Source of the DNA: Ailanthus altissimus
Taxonomy: Eukaryota; Streptophyta; Magnoliopsida; Sapindales; Simaroubaceae
Direction of reading: 5' to 3'
Length of the DNA stretch: 64,000 nucleotides
Assembly: GCA_946807835.1 (NCBI GenBank)
Contig: OX327686.1
Coordinates: forward strand, 13,516,001-13,580,000
This document shows, piece after piece, positions 1 to 12,094 of this stretch. Both the position numbers and the translations under genes were made by a program. Position 1 is the stretch's first letter, and the number at the start of each line of letters is the position of its first letter. Below the pieces are notes generated by a model. It was not told where the DNA came from. It was given only the letters and a program-made list of their open reading frames with translations, and did no database searches.

Positions 1-2657
1 AATAAACTAGTAGCATGGAGTCCAATACTAGTAAAGGAGGATTTAGTCATTTTTCCATGAATACATGATTCACAAATTGGATAAGATTCTATGGTCAAAT
101 CAGGTATTTGAACATCGTTAACTAGATGGGATAGGTGTCTAACGCCCATATGATCCAATCTTATATGCCATAATTTTGTTTCATTTAAAGTTCTTAAACT
201 ACTTACTGTGTTTACCTGTACATTTATGATATTTTGTGTTGTATTCAATACATAATGACTATTAATTAACTGACAATCAACTATCAAAAGATTATGCATA
301 CCATATAAATATAAAGAATAATTCTGTATATACATATGATAACCCTCAATGTCAAGTACATGAAGGGATATTATTTGTTTTATAATACAGGGTACAAAAA
401 GACAGTTATATAACACTATAGTTCTATTACATGTGAGATGTAAATAAACATGTACCACAGCCTCGACTTAAAGGAAATCTCCATTTTCAACACGAAGCTG
501 AATCTCTCATGACTATAACAGTCTAACTTTTCTCAGACCCTACAACATATTACAAATGTGAGAGGGAGAAGCAGTATCTAATACCCAATCAGAATTAACA
601 TCATATGCTAAAGAATTATCAATAATATGTAAACATATACCTGAGGGAGTATTCTTTACTGAGGCAAGGTATTTCTGGTAATTTCTCTTTCAGTGTCCTT
701 TCTCGCCACAGTGGAAACATTTTCCTTTCTGTTTCTTTTGTGGTTTGGATATGGGTCGCCTTTGAGAACCAACCCTAGGTGCCTACCTTACATTCTTTTT
801 CTTCTTTCCTTTAGGCTTTCTAAAAGTCCTTGGAGCAAAAAATGAAGCACCCTAAACAAAGAAGGACGATTCCATCTTGTTCATATCCTCTTTAGCTATC
901 TTCAACATATTTTAAAGATCAGCATAAGATAGGGTCATTCCTTGCATATTAAAATTTATTTTGAACTACCTGAAAGACCCTGGAAGCGACTGGAGAATCA
1001 AACTATTTCCCATATTTTTGTTCAGCGTAATATTCATCGTCTCCAACCTTTCAATTATAGAAATTATATTGAAGGCATAGGGACTGACTGGACTGCTTTC
1101 AGAAAGTTTACATTGAAAAAGCGATTTGAAAACCCTAAATACCTCAACCTGTCCAAACAGCTCATTTAGATAGAGTATAATGCTAAAAGCATCACCCATA
1201 TGGGCATGTTCTCTCTATAAACCTGTAGACATAGAGGAAATGACATAAGATTTGACTTTAAATCATCATCTACCCATTTCTAACAAGTCACCCTCTCTTC
1301 TAAGGTGGCTTTATCAAAAATTCCTCTGGCTATACGTCGATCTATAACATATCTAAGTTTTTTAGAATCGAGAACAATTCTCAGATTCATTAATCAATCT
1401 TTATAGTTTTCTATTCGTTTAAGTTGGTTCGCATTTAATATGTGTGCCAACGGATTAGATGCGATCATTTTATCTTCACAAGAGAAAATAAGAAATGTTA
1501 GCAAAAAATAAATATTTTCAATAGCTAATTTTTATTTTATAGTAAGGATATAGTCAAATTATACATTTTTAAATCTAAAACACCCTTCTACTGCTTTACA
1601 TAATCCCCTAAATCTCTCAAAATAGAAAACGACAGTTTAAACTCTTTAAATTATACAGTAAGAAGTAGACCCCATTGGCATTTTACTCCAGCCTAACGCT
1701 TTAGCAATATTGACTATTGTAAAATCTAAAAGGTAGACAACTCTTGTCAATTGCATCTTATGAAACTTTTATCACTGATTCTAAATACATCTTATTCTCG
1801 CTCTTTGGCAATATTGGATAAATATATTTCAGCTTACCTTGTCAATGATCAAATATATGTTACTGATACTACTCTTACGCTTTAGCAATATTGGGCAATA
1901 CGTTTGCATATATTTGCCTTATCACATGTTTAATTGGTATAGTCAAAATTAAATCGACCAAATCCTTTATGCTTTAGCAATGTTGGGAAAGACCAATATG
2001 ACATGACTAATACTGTTTTGATAAGATGGAGTAACGTGTAATATTATCTCATAATAAAATATAATTTAGTCTAATTAAGAGAGTTTACTTTATTTTATCC
2101 CCATCCCATGAAGCCGTGATACTTAATCACATATTTGTTTGTACAAATATAATTAACCCTCACCAGTAGGGCTCTTATTGTGGATACGGACACAAACAAA
2201 TAACCCACAATATTTATCACATTTATAACAATTATAAATTGCAAGAAACAAATCATTTATTATTAAAAACTTTAAAAATAAACATTTAGAGTAACTTGCG
2301 TAATTTTAACTTTCTTAGGTTCAAGGAACTACGACATTGAAGGCCCAGCCTCCGGTGTCATGAAATAAACCTAAATGTGCTGCGGTGTTAGGGTCTCTAC
2401 CATAACGCCACGTCATTCAGCTTACAGCGTTGCGGCATCCCTTTCAACTACGTCCTGATTATGAATTTTTTCAACATTTGAAACACATAATCAATAGCAC
2501 CGGGAAATCAATTATGCCACGAACACTCCAAAGCTAAGCAAATACGTCACATAACATAGTGCTCTGATACTAACTTGAAACATATAATCAATAGCACCAA
2601 GAAATCAATTACACTATGAACACTCCAAATCTAAACATATACGACACATAATATAGT
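1..2657 (-). mobile_element. Ty1/copia element, internal region (gag, protease, start of integrase), decayed and cut by the window edge
   Basis: Reading the minus strand from the LTR at 2674 toward position 1, the copia domains come in the expected order but with many stops and shifts. Gag relics lie about 1650-850. A gag zinc knuckle of the CX2CX4HX4C type (CFHCGEKGH) lies near 700-745, with its last Cys changed to Tyr and a stop inside. A protease-like motif (WVLDTASPSHIC) lies at 541-600. A gag-pre-integrase segment (LWHIRLDHMG, then CESCIHGK) lies about 60-200. The order gag-PR-IN before RT is that of Ty1/copia. No open frame is long enough to work. The rest of pol and the second LTR lie beyond the left edge. 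Its LTR matches two others in the window (12095-14398 and about 40100-41812). Confidence 0.85.
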
Positions 2658-2673
2658 ATTTTGATACTAATTT
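2475..2673 (-). repeat. tandem ~100 bp duplication carrying two copies of the primer binding site region
   Basis: Two direct copies of about 100 bp (2475-2573 and 2574-2673) sit just downstream of the LTR end in element orientation. On the minus strand each begins with a form of TTAGTATCAGAGC, close to TGGTATCAGAGC, the initiator tRNA-Met binding site usual in plant copia elements. The copy next to the LTR is more decayed (TTAGTATCAAAATAC); the distal copy keeps TATCAGAGC. Confidence 0.75.
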
Positions 2674-3351
2674 TGTTGGGTGCTGTGTGCGTGTACGCAG
2701 TACTACGGGTGAATGTGTGTATTTTAAATAATTTAATAATAGCATATTATATATGCAATACATCAGAATTAATACACATTAAAATAATCTTATTATACTA
2801 ATGAGATTAGTAGACTCACCCTTAAAACATGCTTTGAACAATTATAGTTGGGGACTTAGCAAGATTCCTCAAGCTAAAATAATAGATTTTCCTTCAAAAT
2901 ATTTGAAGTAACTCTTACTTCTAATATATTACTGTTTTTTAGATATAAGGTTAATTCTTAACCTTTCAAAAACAAAAATAATTTACTTCCAATTTTTTAT
3001 ACATTCCTCTTGGCCACCATATATATATATATATAGGCAAACTTGCCTTTTTTTTAACTAATTAAGAGTGGCTTGATAACCACTTGACCAAGCATGACAA
3101 GGCAAGACAATTAATTGCTTTGTCATGCTTCAATTCCATTGGCCATTATAACATAAGGATTAGTGGCATCAGTTGTTGCCACTCTTGTTGGATCAGAATT
3201 GAATCAATTCATATAAGTTTCATTTTGCTTTCATCCATTTAAAATTCAAAACTTGGCAAGACAATTTGTTAAATGAATCAAATTCATTTAACATGTAATG
3301 ATAGAATAAATTATGTTATGAAATAACAATTGTTTCATAGTTTTATCTGTT

Positions 3352-3690
3352 AATGTCTAATTTAGTATCCATACAAATTATTGGTAAAATTTGAGGTATA
3401 CATTAGGTAGATAAAAATGTCAAGTCTCACTTGGCACAATTTTAAGTTTAACACTTAAATCTTAGCTACTCTTTGAGGGACGCAGAAATAAATAAATAGC
3501 TAAATAATTTAATTTAAATATTATTTTATTTAAATTACTAGCAATATCCATCAATGCCTAATTTAGTACCTGTACAAATTATTGACAAAATTTGAGGCAT
3601 ATGCTAAGTAGATAAAAGTGTCAAGTCTCACTTAGCACAATCTTAGGTTTAACACTTAAACCTTAGCTACTCTCCGAGAGACCCTAAAAT
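3352..3690. repeat. ~195 bp tandem duplication inside LTR copy A
   Basis: Two related blocks (about 3352-3480 and 3547-3680) repeat the same text, including AATTTGAGG, GTCAAGTCTCACTT and CTTAGCTACTCT. They are about 195 bp apart and differ by scattered substitutions. I did not see this doubling in the other two LTR copies. Confidence 0.75.
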
Positions 3691-3839
3691 AAATTTATAT
3701 TTTTTGAATACTTATAGGATCGAACAATTCGACCCGGTGTGCTAACCACGTGCTCAGCGAGTACACTTCATATAGTGAGACTCTTTAGGTTCACATCCAT
3801 TTTATCTCACGGAACATTTTTATAAGTCTATAACTGATG

Positions 3840-3868
3840 CCCCCCCCCCACACACACACATACACACA
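3840..3868. repeat. poly-C / CA microsatellite
   Basis: A run of C followed by (CA)n inside LTR copy A. Likely length-variable; no function inferred. Confidence 0.8.
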
Positions 3869-4883
3869 CGTTATGGTTAGTACAAAATAGTGAGTTAAAC
3901 CATACAAGTTGAGGTTAATTTATATTCGTACAATCCCTCGATCATATATATCTTGGAAGAGCGGAGACATAAATAAATACTGTCAAGTCCTCTATTTCTT
4001 AACTATTAACTAATCTCTTCGATTCATATTTTGATAAAAAATATTCACAAACTCTTTTGTGATATTATTTATACTACGAAAAACCCTTACCCGGGTTTAA
4101 TGCTCATGGCCATAAGAATTTTTAGAATACATCCTTAGAGCATATGGATATTTAACTCACCCATATGAGCTAATAGATCCCATTTTTACACACACCAGAC
4201 TCTATAAGTATCGGACCATACCTAGTGACATGCAGTGTTCAGACCATGAAAGGTCTTTGACATGTGTGAAACCAAAATATGGTAGATCACTCACAAGCCC
4301 ACCGTGGTGCTCATGTCAAAGGACCACTAATACTATTCAACTCGTGAAGACCCTCTGTTGACGATTTTATGGGATATTTATTAGAGGTCTTCATTGAGTC
4401 TTGTTCAGTATCTAGTCCTTACTGAATACCCACATATCTATACGAGCTTTTACTAAACTCATGGTTTGCTAAGATTAACCAATTAGATGATCTAGATATA
4501 GATATACACTGATTTATATCAATTAATTCCACTCAACAGACTCTGCATCGATAAAAATAGATCAAGAATATATAATTCAAGAACATACTTACACAATGAC
4601 ATTTTCTAGTAACTCTTTACAACTATGTCATTGTTAATATATTCCTAGGTCTTTGTCTCATTTCAGACAAGGTACTAACTCTTTAAACCTGATTAAACTC
4701 CTTCAGATTAATATAATGTCTGAAATATTACCTTAATTAATTAATTAGCGATTAATAAAATATTTATTTATTACATAAGTATGAAATAACAATATTTATA
4801 CAAAATTGGTATGTCACATTGGCATAAATTTCAACAAGATCCTCATATCCATAAGATCATAAGTAATTATGATAAGTGGAAGG

Positions 4884-6174
4884 TGATGCTATATTTCTAT
4901 ATCTTAAAATTAAGTGCAAGTATACACTATCATATGCAAGTAATAAAGGGATTTAATAAGTCGGATGTCGAACCCACCGGAATAATTCATACTTTCTAAC
5001 CAAGTACTAAAATTATGTCTTTCTAATAATTATTCAGGAAAAAAAATCTAAGAATGAATGCAGAAAATATAAAAGCAATGACACAATGTAAAGAGAATTA
5101 GGTGATAGCAATATAGAGAAAACCTAAGATTAATACTATCCCTCAATATGTTTTCTAATGATTAATCTTCTAATATTAAATTCTTTTAGTCTTTGTTATT
5201 GATCAAGACATTAATGTATTCACAAGCCTCTTCCAAGATCATGAAAGTATACCTTAATTTACCAAATACCTATATTCCTATAGTACTTGTAATAAATTAA
5301 GACTTATTAAGATTAAGTCTTATTGATGATACATGCCAATTAGGTATATTCCTATCCTAAATTAAAACTTGCATATGCAACATTGAATGTTACTCTACAA
5401 TCATACATCAAATTACCTAGGTTTAAATATCATGATTCCTCTTTCGAGTTTATCAAAAATATTTCTAATTCATTAACCATATATTGGCCAGATATATTGA
5501 AGCATTAAGAACGATTAATTTGAATAACAAAGAACTAAGTTTATTGAATATTAAAAAGTTATGGCAATTAAACGCACATATTGAGTTCAAGTATTAACCC
5601 TAAAAAATAAATTTAGTTCATGGCTATAAGAAAACAATAGTAAAAATAATAATAAATCATGATACAATCAATAGTAAATCAATATAGATGTTGAATTGCT
5701 TTTAATTGCACTACCTAAGAAACTATTGATGCCGAAGAACGCATTGAATCTTTCTCTAAGATTGTTTCAATTAATCTCAAATTGCTCTCTAAGACTTGTG
5801 CTCTGTATTCTTGGTGTTCTGGGATTGCTATTGGGTGATTTTTAAAGTTTAGAGACGAATGACCTTTTATAGGGATTGATATAAGCTTAAAAATCTCAAT
5901 TCTCATCAGGTTATGACTCGTATTACCTCTGGGGCGCTACGCCGCTATCGCGGGGGCGCCAGTCGTCTTTTTTTATTTTTTTATTTCAATCACTGTTCTA
6001 GTACTGGGGCAAAAATCCTTTTAGCGCTGGGGTGACAGGTCCATATTTTGAAAAAAAAATTATTTAAGTCCCTATAAATAACAATAATGAACATAAATAG
6101 CCATTTATTCTCATAAAATAATAAAATATCAAAATAAAAACATGAAAAAATATATAACAAATATGCCCTTATCA
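4884..6174 (-). mobile_element. solo LTR, TGATAAGGG family, copy 1
   Basis: On the minus strand it starts TGATAAGGG and ends with the GCATCA type of end, matching the plus-strand copy at 32535-34022 along its length. Flanks are GAAGG (4879-4883) and GAAGA (6175-6179), a 5 bp target duplication with one change. No internal region or second LTR adjoins, so it is a solo LTR of 1291 bp. It is shorter than the other copy partly because the GC-rich block (about 5926-6030 here) is reduced. The family lineage (copia or gypsy) is not identifiable from the LTR. Confidence 0.85.
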
Positions 6175-7640
6175 GAAGATCATTCTCGTATCTATATAAT
6201 TGACTTTTGGGGTGGAAGTTCGTTCCTGTTTTCATAGAATAGTTACTTCCAAGAGATTCTTGTATTCACAGAATTGGGTACTTCCTTTAGATAGAAGTCT
6301 GTATAATTATTGCCCTCCCTATGAAGGAAGACTTTATCCCTCCACTCTAGGGAAGGTTTTCCAAATTATACGTTTCTTGTCCAGGGAGGTTTTATAGATG
6401 ATATTTCTAAGAAGGATGGCCATTTATGCATATGACCTTTCCTAGGAAGGCTCTTATGTTTGAAGCAAATAAAGCTAGGAAATACGTTAGTATTAAAGTA
6501 ATAATTGACAACTAGAAAACATTTGATCATAGAACCTCTTTGATTCGAATATGTCTTATCATATGGGGATGGTTACCTCCTCATGATTTATAACAGGTAG
6601 GTTCCTTGGTCTATGTGTATAATGATTCTGTATGGTCTTTCTCAATCCTTGGCTAATAGTGAGTTATTAGAAATCTCATATTATTTCTTGAGATAATTTG
6701 AAATTTATTTATTGTAAGATCTGAAAATTTAGATGGGAATATGAATATGGTAAAGTTTCAAAAAGCAATGTTAATAATGATTGTTTTTTTACTTGCTTTA
6801 GGTCTAGAAGTAGTTGATTCTAGAATGAATTTTCTCATGGAGTCGTGATTAAAATGTAGATGGAATGTTTTTAAAAAGTCTCCAAGATATGAATGGATGG
6901 TGATGAATACCTAAAACAAAATTTAAACTGTAAGAAATCAATGTATATAATCAGAATTTTGAAGTAGTTCAATAGGAAGCAAATAAAAATCCATAAACGA
7001 AAGTGTATTTTTTTACTGCTCCCGAACTATAGGAGATAATAGATGTAATAACGTCTCTTGATTTCATAAAAATTAAATTAACAAACTATGTGGAGTTGTA
7101 AATAGAAAACTCGATGATGAATTTATTTTGCCAGTGAGTCATGGTAGTTGATTAAAATTTTGGTCTCTTTTTAGCGATTCTAATGTAGACGATAGCAAGA
7201 ATTGCATGGAATGGTTAATCACCTTTTTTTGAGTTATTAGAAGGCTTATTAATGATTAATTGTGATTGAATCGATAAGATTTGAATGGGTGATAGCCGAT
7301 TGAATTTTTTGATATATGTTTAGCTATTTTAGTGGCGGATGGCAATGAAAATTGTACTGGAAGTCTACCAGACTCATTCTGAATTAATTGGAGATTTGGT
7401 TGGCGATTAATAATGGCTGAAACAACGTGATTGAAAAGGTCATCGCCTTCTTAATTTTTGGTGGTTTTGGTCGCAGATGTTGGTAGAGGTTATAAGGATT
7501 GACCGAGTGGCCTTTTCTTAGTCGACCGGTGTATTTGTCGATGACTAATGAGTTCTGGTGTGGCGACGTAGGGTAGTGGATGGTGGTTTTATAATGGCTA
7601 GGGTTCGACTTTGAATATTTTATGTATTTTATTTGTGTTT
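6175..7640. other. no gene recognised; AT-rich transposon-like sequence
   Basis: Several short frames occur (for example 6200-6397 on + and 7384-7719 on -), but none shows a family signature or sustained coding character. The stretch looks like a decayed repeat. I cannot assign it. Confidence 0.5.
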
Positions 7641-7649
7641 TATCTGAAA

Positions 7650-7716
7650 GTTTTTGTAGCTCAAACAGTATGGTGCCTTTTTTGGCATAAAGGGTCATAG
7701 GTTCAATCCTAGATGA
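7650..7716 (+). ncRNA. tRNA-like Pol III module 1 (relic)
   Basis: A tRNA-like A box (TAGCTCAAACAG) is followed about 40 bp later by a B box (GGTTCAATCCT). Between them GTGCC and GGCAT could pair as an anticodon-type stem. The acceptor ends do not pair well, so this is a tRNA pseudogene or a SINE head, not a working tRNA. Confidence 0.4.
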
Positions 7717-7803
7717 CAATTATTTTGTTTGATTTTTGATTCCTTCTTCGTGGTTAGGTAACTAAACCTTTTATTAGCCTTTTCACTAGAAGTATTTCAC
7801 CAA

Positions 7804-7872
7804 GGGTTATTGTGGTGCAGTGGTCTTCGTGCTTATTTATTACGTAGAGGTACTTGGTTCGAGTCTTTGTGG
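7804..7872 (+). ncRNA. tRNA-like Pol III module 2 (relic)
   Basis: TGGTGCAGTGG fits the A-box consensus, and GGTTCGAGTCT 45 bp further on fits the B box except at the last base. The spacing is right for a Pol III internal promoter. No acceptor-stem pairing was found. It lies about 150 bp after a similar module on the same strand. Confidence 0.45.
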
Positions 7873-8161
7873 AGGTGTCACCAATTTAATTTTTCTCTTT
7901 TCTATCTTTGCTTCCCGATTTCAATTTCTTTCATCATTTTTCATTTGTTTATTCATTTATTTTTTCCGATTTTATGTTTGAGAAATTGGGTTTCCATTCA
8001 AACTTTCCATAGACAGCATCATTAAAGTTTTCAGATTTTGGAACCTTGTAAAGTTACCTTTTTGCCTTTGATAACTTATTGAATTTACGAGAATGCACTG
8101 TCCTCCTACAAGAAAAAAAATACTTTGATGCTCAAGTTATTGTTTATCTAAGAAAGGTGTT

Positions 8162-8643
8162 ATGTGTGGGAGTGTCTAAAAATTAAGTAGAAGATTGATG
8201 AATTAATTGTGTATAGAATGAGAATACTAAATATTGAATATGGAATGTAGAATAAATTATGAGTCATGGTTGCATACTTATTTATAGTGTATAAATCTTA
8301 ATCTATATCCAAGTATGAATGTATGAATCTAAATCCTCATCAAAGTATGGATTTAATTAAATCTAAGTCAATTAAGATTCATAATCCTTTTCAAACAGAG
8401 AGAATGATTTAAATGAAATTTTTTCACTTGTAAATTTTTTTTATATAAAATAATAACTAATCAATTGAAATCTGAATAGGAAACAAATTTTAATTTGTTT
8501 CTGTCTCCCTGTGATGATCATGACTCGTTTATTGGATGCGTAAGTTGGTGAACCTTGTTATTTAGTATAATGAATTTGAAATATAAACTTTTATAAATTA
8601 AACTATGTGCGAACTAATCGAACCTATAAATAATAGACCCAAC
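8162..8643 (-). mobile_element. LTR relic of the TGTTGATCCC family
   Basis: On the minus strand it starts TGTTGGGTCTATTATTTATA. It follows the same text as the LTRs at 27114 and 31291, through the CGCACATAG region, the 'CATACTTTGAT' region and an ACTATAAATA TATA-like box. No internal region is attached, so it is probably a solo LTR. Its far end is approximate and its target duplication is not clear. Confidence 0.65.
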
Positions 8644-9501
8644 ACTTATAATTTTATAAACATTATTGTTAACATAGATAAGGGCTAAAAGTATGATATA
8701 CAAGTACTACTCATAACAAAATCCTTTTTATAAATTTTATTGTTCATGTTACAAATCATGAGTGTAGTTGTTATCATTTTCATATTTATAATCAGAATTA
8801 TTTGAAGAGCTCTTATCACATTGAAAAAAAAAAATAATGTCATGAGAGTATTGTTTCGATCGTCTTCAAGCAAATTCATACACTCATGTTTAAGACCTAA
8901 ATCTCTTTTTCCCTTATAGTTGGATCCAGTAGCTTATTAACCATGTCTTTACTTTAATGTTACTTTTTTTTTTGGTTGATAAATTTTATTAAATTTATTA
9001 GTAGTTAGATATTTTAACCCCTAACACATTTGATTTTAGGTTATTGCCATGATTTCTAAAATAATAACCCTTTACCACCTACCAATATAAGCTACAAGGA
9101 AGCAAACCCAAGTGATTAGAGTGCAAATGCAATAATTGAAGCAACTAAACTAACAAGATAATTGTTATGTTTCTGTAATATTAATATATATCCATTCAAC
9201 ATATATTATAAAAAGAATTCAAATTAACATTAAATTTTAATAAATAAATAAATAAGACTTTTTTTTCTTTTTTCAAAAACTCATTATCAGCATGAATTCT
9301 TTGGTAGTTTTCATAAATTAAGTTTAGAAAAATTATCGAAAATAGCGTCCAGTATGACTCGTATACGTAATACCTAAAGGTTTCTGCAATAGGCAACAAC
9401 GCTCAACTATCAATCAAAGTCTGTCACAAATTAACAGTCAATGGGTGATAAAATTTTTATTAATTAAATTTAAAACCCTAAAATTTCCATTTTTTTTCCT
9501 C

Positions 9502-9502
<1 letters not shown>
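8644..9502. other. AT-rich intergenic, no gene seen
   Basis: Short poly-A and poly-T runs and short frames only. No family signature, no repeat with a clear period. Confidence 0.6.

Positions 9503-9533
<31 letters not shown>
9503..9533. repeat. (CT)n microsatellite
   Basis: An uninterrupted run of about 15 CT dinucleotides. Confidence 0.95.
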
Positions 9534-9539
<6 letters not shown>

Positions 9540-9604
9540 TTAAACTTCCCATTTAATGAAACTCTAAAATTAGACAACGTCGTTGCTCATGCACAACTGT
9601 TTTC

Positions 9605-9800
9605 ATGGGCATATGGCCTCACGTGGTTGTTGCGGTGGCCCTCGTGTGGCTGCTGCGACGGTTGAACTTAGCTCACACAACTGCTTCGATGGCTAGCACA
9701 ACTGTCACGGTGGTTGCTGCAGACTCGCGTGGCTGCTATAGTGACTGTGGTGTCCTCACGCGGCTACTGCGACAATTACTACAATTCATGGTTGTTTGTA
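9605..9800. repeat. GC-rich degenerate short repeat
   Basis: A GC-rich island with loosely repeated units around CGTGGCTGCTGCGACGG at roughly 20-30 bp spacing, sharply different from the AT-rich flanks. A 104-codon frame runs through it, but its Leu/Ala/Val/Thr-rich product is a by-product of the repeat and I do not call it a gene. Confidence 0.55.
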
Positions 9801-10299
9801 ATTCGGTATTTGCAATTTTTTTATTTTCACGGTTATTATTGGCCGCCAATTTTGAATATTTCCATCATTATTGTTGTCGATGTAATTGTCGATCCTTTTC
9901 TTTAAAAGAAAAAATTTAAAAAGGATAAAGAAGATAAAAAATAAATTTAAAAAAAAAAAAAAGAAGAAAAAGATAAAGACAAATATACAATTAAAAACAT
10001 ATTTATAGTCAAGGGCTATTTATAATTTGCTAACATGTCAGTCAGGAGCTAATTTTAACAAAAAAATTGACTAATGATCGTGTATTTGTGTTCATTTTCA
10101 AAATTTGTCGGCTACTATGGCCCATTTTAATATTTGTCGGACATTATTGATATTTAACCTTATCTCGGTAGAATTTTTAACTGAAAAAGTTTTTAACTTT
10201 TTAAGGATTACCATAAATTTGGTATGCTGAAAAATTCGAACACCCAAATGGACCTCGTGAAACAGCGACCCACTAATCCAATCAAGTAAATACACGTTC

Positions 10300-10425
10300 A
10301 CGAAAGCTGACGTCGAAGTCGAACAAATATCTTCCCATTTAAGAGAAGGGCCCACGAGCTACGACGTTGTTGTCCTTTTGTTGATAATTGAGATCATATT
10401 ATTGATGGGCCCCACTCCGCTCTCC
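10300..10425. promoter_or_regulatory. isolated promoter-like patch (site II and ACGT elements)
   Basis: In about 120 bp lie GACGTC, GGGCCCAC and TGGGCCCCAC, close to the TGGGCY 'site II' and ACGT elements seen in plant housekeeping promoters. No recognisable gene lies on either side. It may be the leftover promoter of a lost gene or part of an element. Confidence 0.25.
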
Positions 10426-10810
10426 CTTTTCTTTAATTTGTTCTTCCTTCCTTTTTGTCTTTTTGGAATAAAAAACTTCTCTCTTATTTATTTATTTTTT
10501 TATTTTTTTAAATGGTGCGGATGAACTGTGTATTTCCTTTTAAAAAATATATATATATACGTGTTTATTAGCCTTAAAAATTGTGTCTAATTTTTCTCTT
10601 AATGTAAAAACATTGTACTTAATTTTGTTTTTTTTTATGTTTAACTGAGTTGTATGCACTCTTAATATTAAGAGGATTCTATTCTACGATTTGACAAAGA
10701 ACTGAAAGAGAACGGAGATTAAAAAAACAAATGTCCAACTAATCGGTGCTGTCATCTAGTTTTTATCCCTTGTTCAATGAAAATTTAAGCAAATTTAATT
10801 ATTATTGTGG

Positions 10811-10934
10811 TATTTAATTATTAGACCAATAAATAACACTAATGTTATATAAGAATAACTTAGAAAAATATGTATTTATTATTAAACCAATAAATAACAC
10901 TAATGTTATATAAGAATAACTTGGAAAAATATGT
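10811..10934. repeat. 62 bp tandem duplication
   Basis: Two nearly identical direct units (10811-10872 and 10873-10934) share CCAATAAATAACACTAATG and ATAAGAATAACTT, differing at a few bases. A recent local duplication. Confidence 0.9.
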
Positions 10935-11937
10935 AAAATAAATATGACAATAACAATTAAATTTGATTAAATAATGATAGGAGATAAAATTGGATGGAAA
11001 TGGAAAATAACATCTCAAATTATTTTATTATTATTTGTGGCAAAATTTGGTCAAGCTCGTCAAGATCGACTCAAACAATTAAGAAGTTGTTGAGTGAAAG
11101 GAGAACTGAGTCATTAGTCTTGTTGTTGTTGTTAAGAGTTGGGCTTGCACTAAGAGCTGGGTGATATTAGAATCAAGACTAAATAGGGGGTTTGTTGAGA
11201 ATTGATTGAAGATTGAGTTACGCGACCTACAAAAAAAAAAAAAAAAAATACTAGGTCAAAGACACGTATCGATAGGATGGTCGGAGAATGCCCTCCGACC
11301 CTCAAGTAAAACAACGACTCAGTTGTAAAGTATTCCCTAAATTTTTTCCCTATAGAGAATTTGGAGGAAAACGAAGAAAGTGTTTCTTACTAAGGTTTGT
11401 ATTCTGAATTCAACTTGTCTTACTCGAATTGAAAATGAGAGATAATTCTTGAGCATAGAGAGAGCTGGCCTAATATATTTTCCTTAGGGGTGACACATGG
11501 CAATAAATGATTGAAGAGTCCCCTCTTTCATAGGGACATTTTGGAGAAACAATACAGTTGGGGGCTCTTAAGTAATTATGCCTCTCAGAAACTTGAAGTA
11601 CAAAGTATCTTAAGATTGACTAATTCTTACGAGAATCAGCTTTGGGGCCAAGTAAGTTATAGGTGTTGTCTCTTGAGTTCTAGCAAGTACAACGCTAACT
11701 CACTTTATCAATTCCAAATAAGCCTCACCTTTCTATCAACAAGAGGATAAAGATTTATCACGTCTTGACGTAGAGATTTAGTAATTGTCTCTTTAAGATT
11801 TTCCTACCTAAAACCTTAATTTTAGGTCCAGTTGTTATGTAATATAACCTCTAGCTAACTATTTGATGGGCCGAGTGATGACGTAAAAAGAGATTGGGCC
11901 TTGTTAATGTGTGCATCAATAAATTTATAAAGGTCTT
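10935..11937. other. no gene recognised
   Basis: Moderately AT-rich sequence with a 79-codon frame at 11511-11750 that shows no domain. Nothing I can assign. Confidence 0.5.
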
Positions 11938-12094
11938 ATTTATTCCTCATTTATGCCAGTGGTTTTTTTTTAATCTTCTCCAATAAGCTGAAAGGAATTA
12001 ATTTATAAAGGAATTTTCTTGTTTGTGGCACGATCCTTCAATATCTCATTTATTTTTTTATTGATGACAGTTGATTATTCTGTAGAAATACTAT

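Larger units (their letters stand above)
2674..4836 (-). mobile_element. long LTR of the left-edge copia element (LTR copy A)
   Basis: On the minus strand the segment starts TGTTGAAATT and ends CACCCAACA, giving TG...CA ends, and is followed directly by the primer-binding-site region. Its first 1.3 kb is clearly homologous, with many substitutions, to 12095-13600 on plus and 40490-41812 on minus. Shared runs include the stretch around 'GTCCGATACT' and 'CTTATGGCCAT'. Length is about 2.16 kb. No protein is encoded. Because a binding site and gag follow it, it is the 5' LTR. Confidence 0.85.

Noticed and set aside
9605..9919. 104-codon frame rich in Leu, Val, Ala and Thr
   Set aside because: It follows a GC-rich short repeat and has no domain; the composition explains the open frame.
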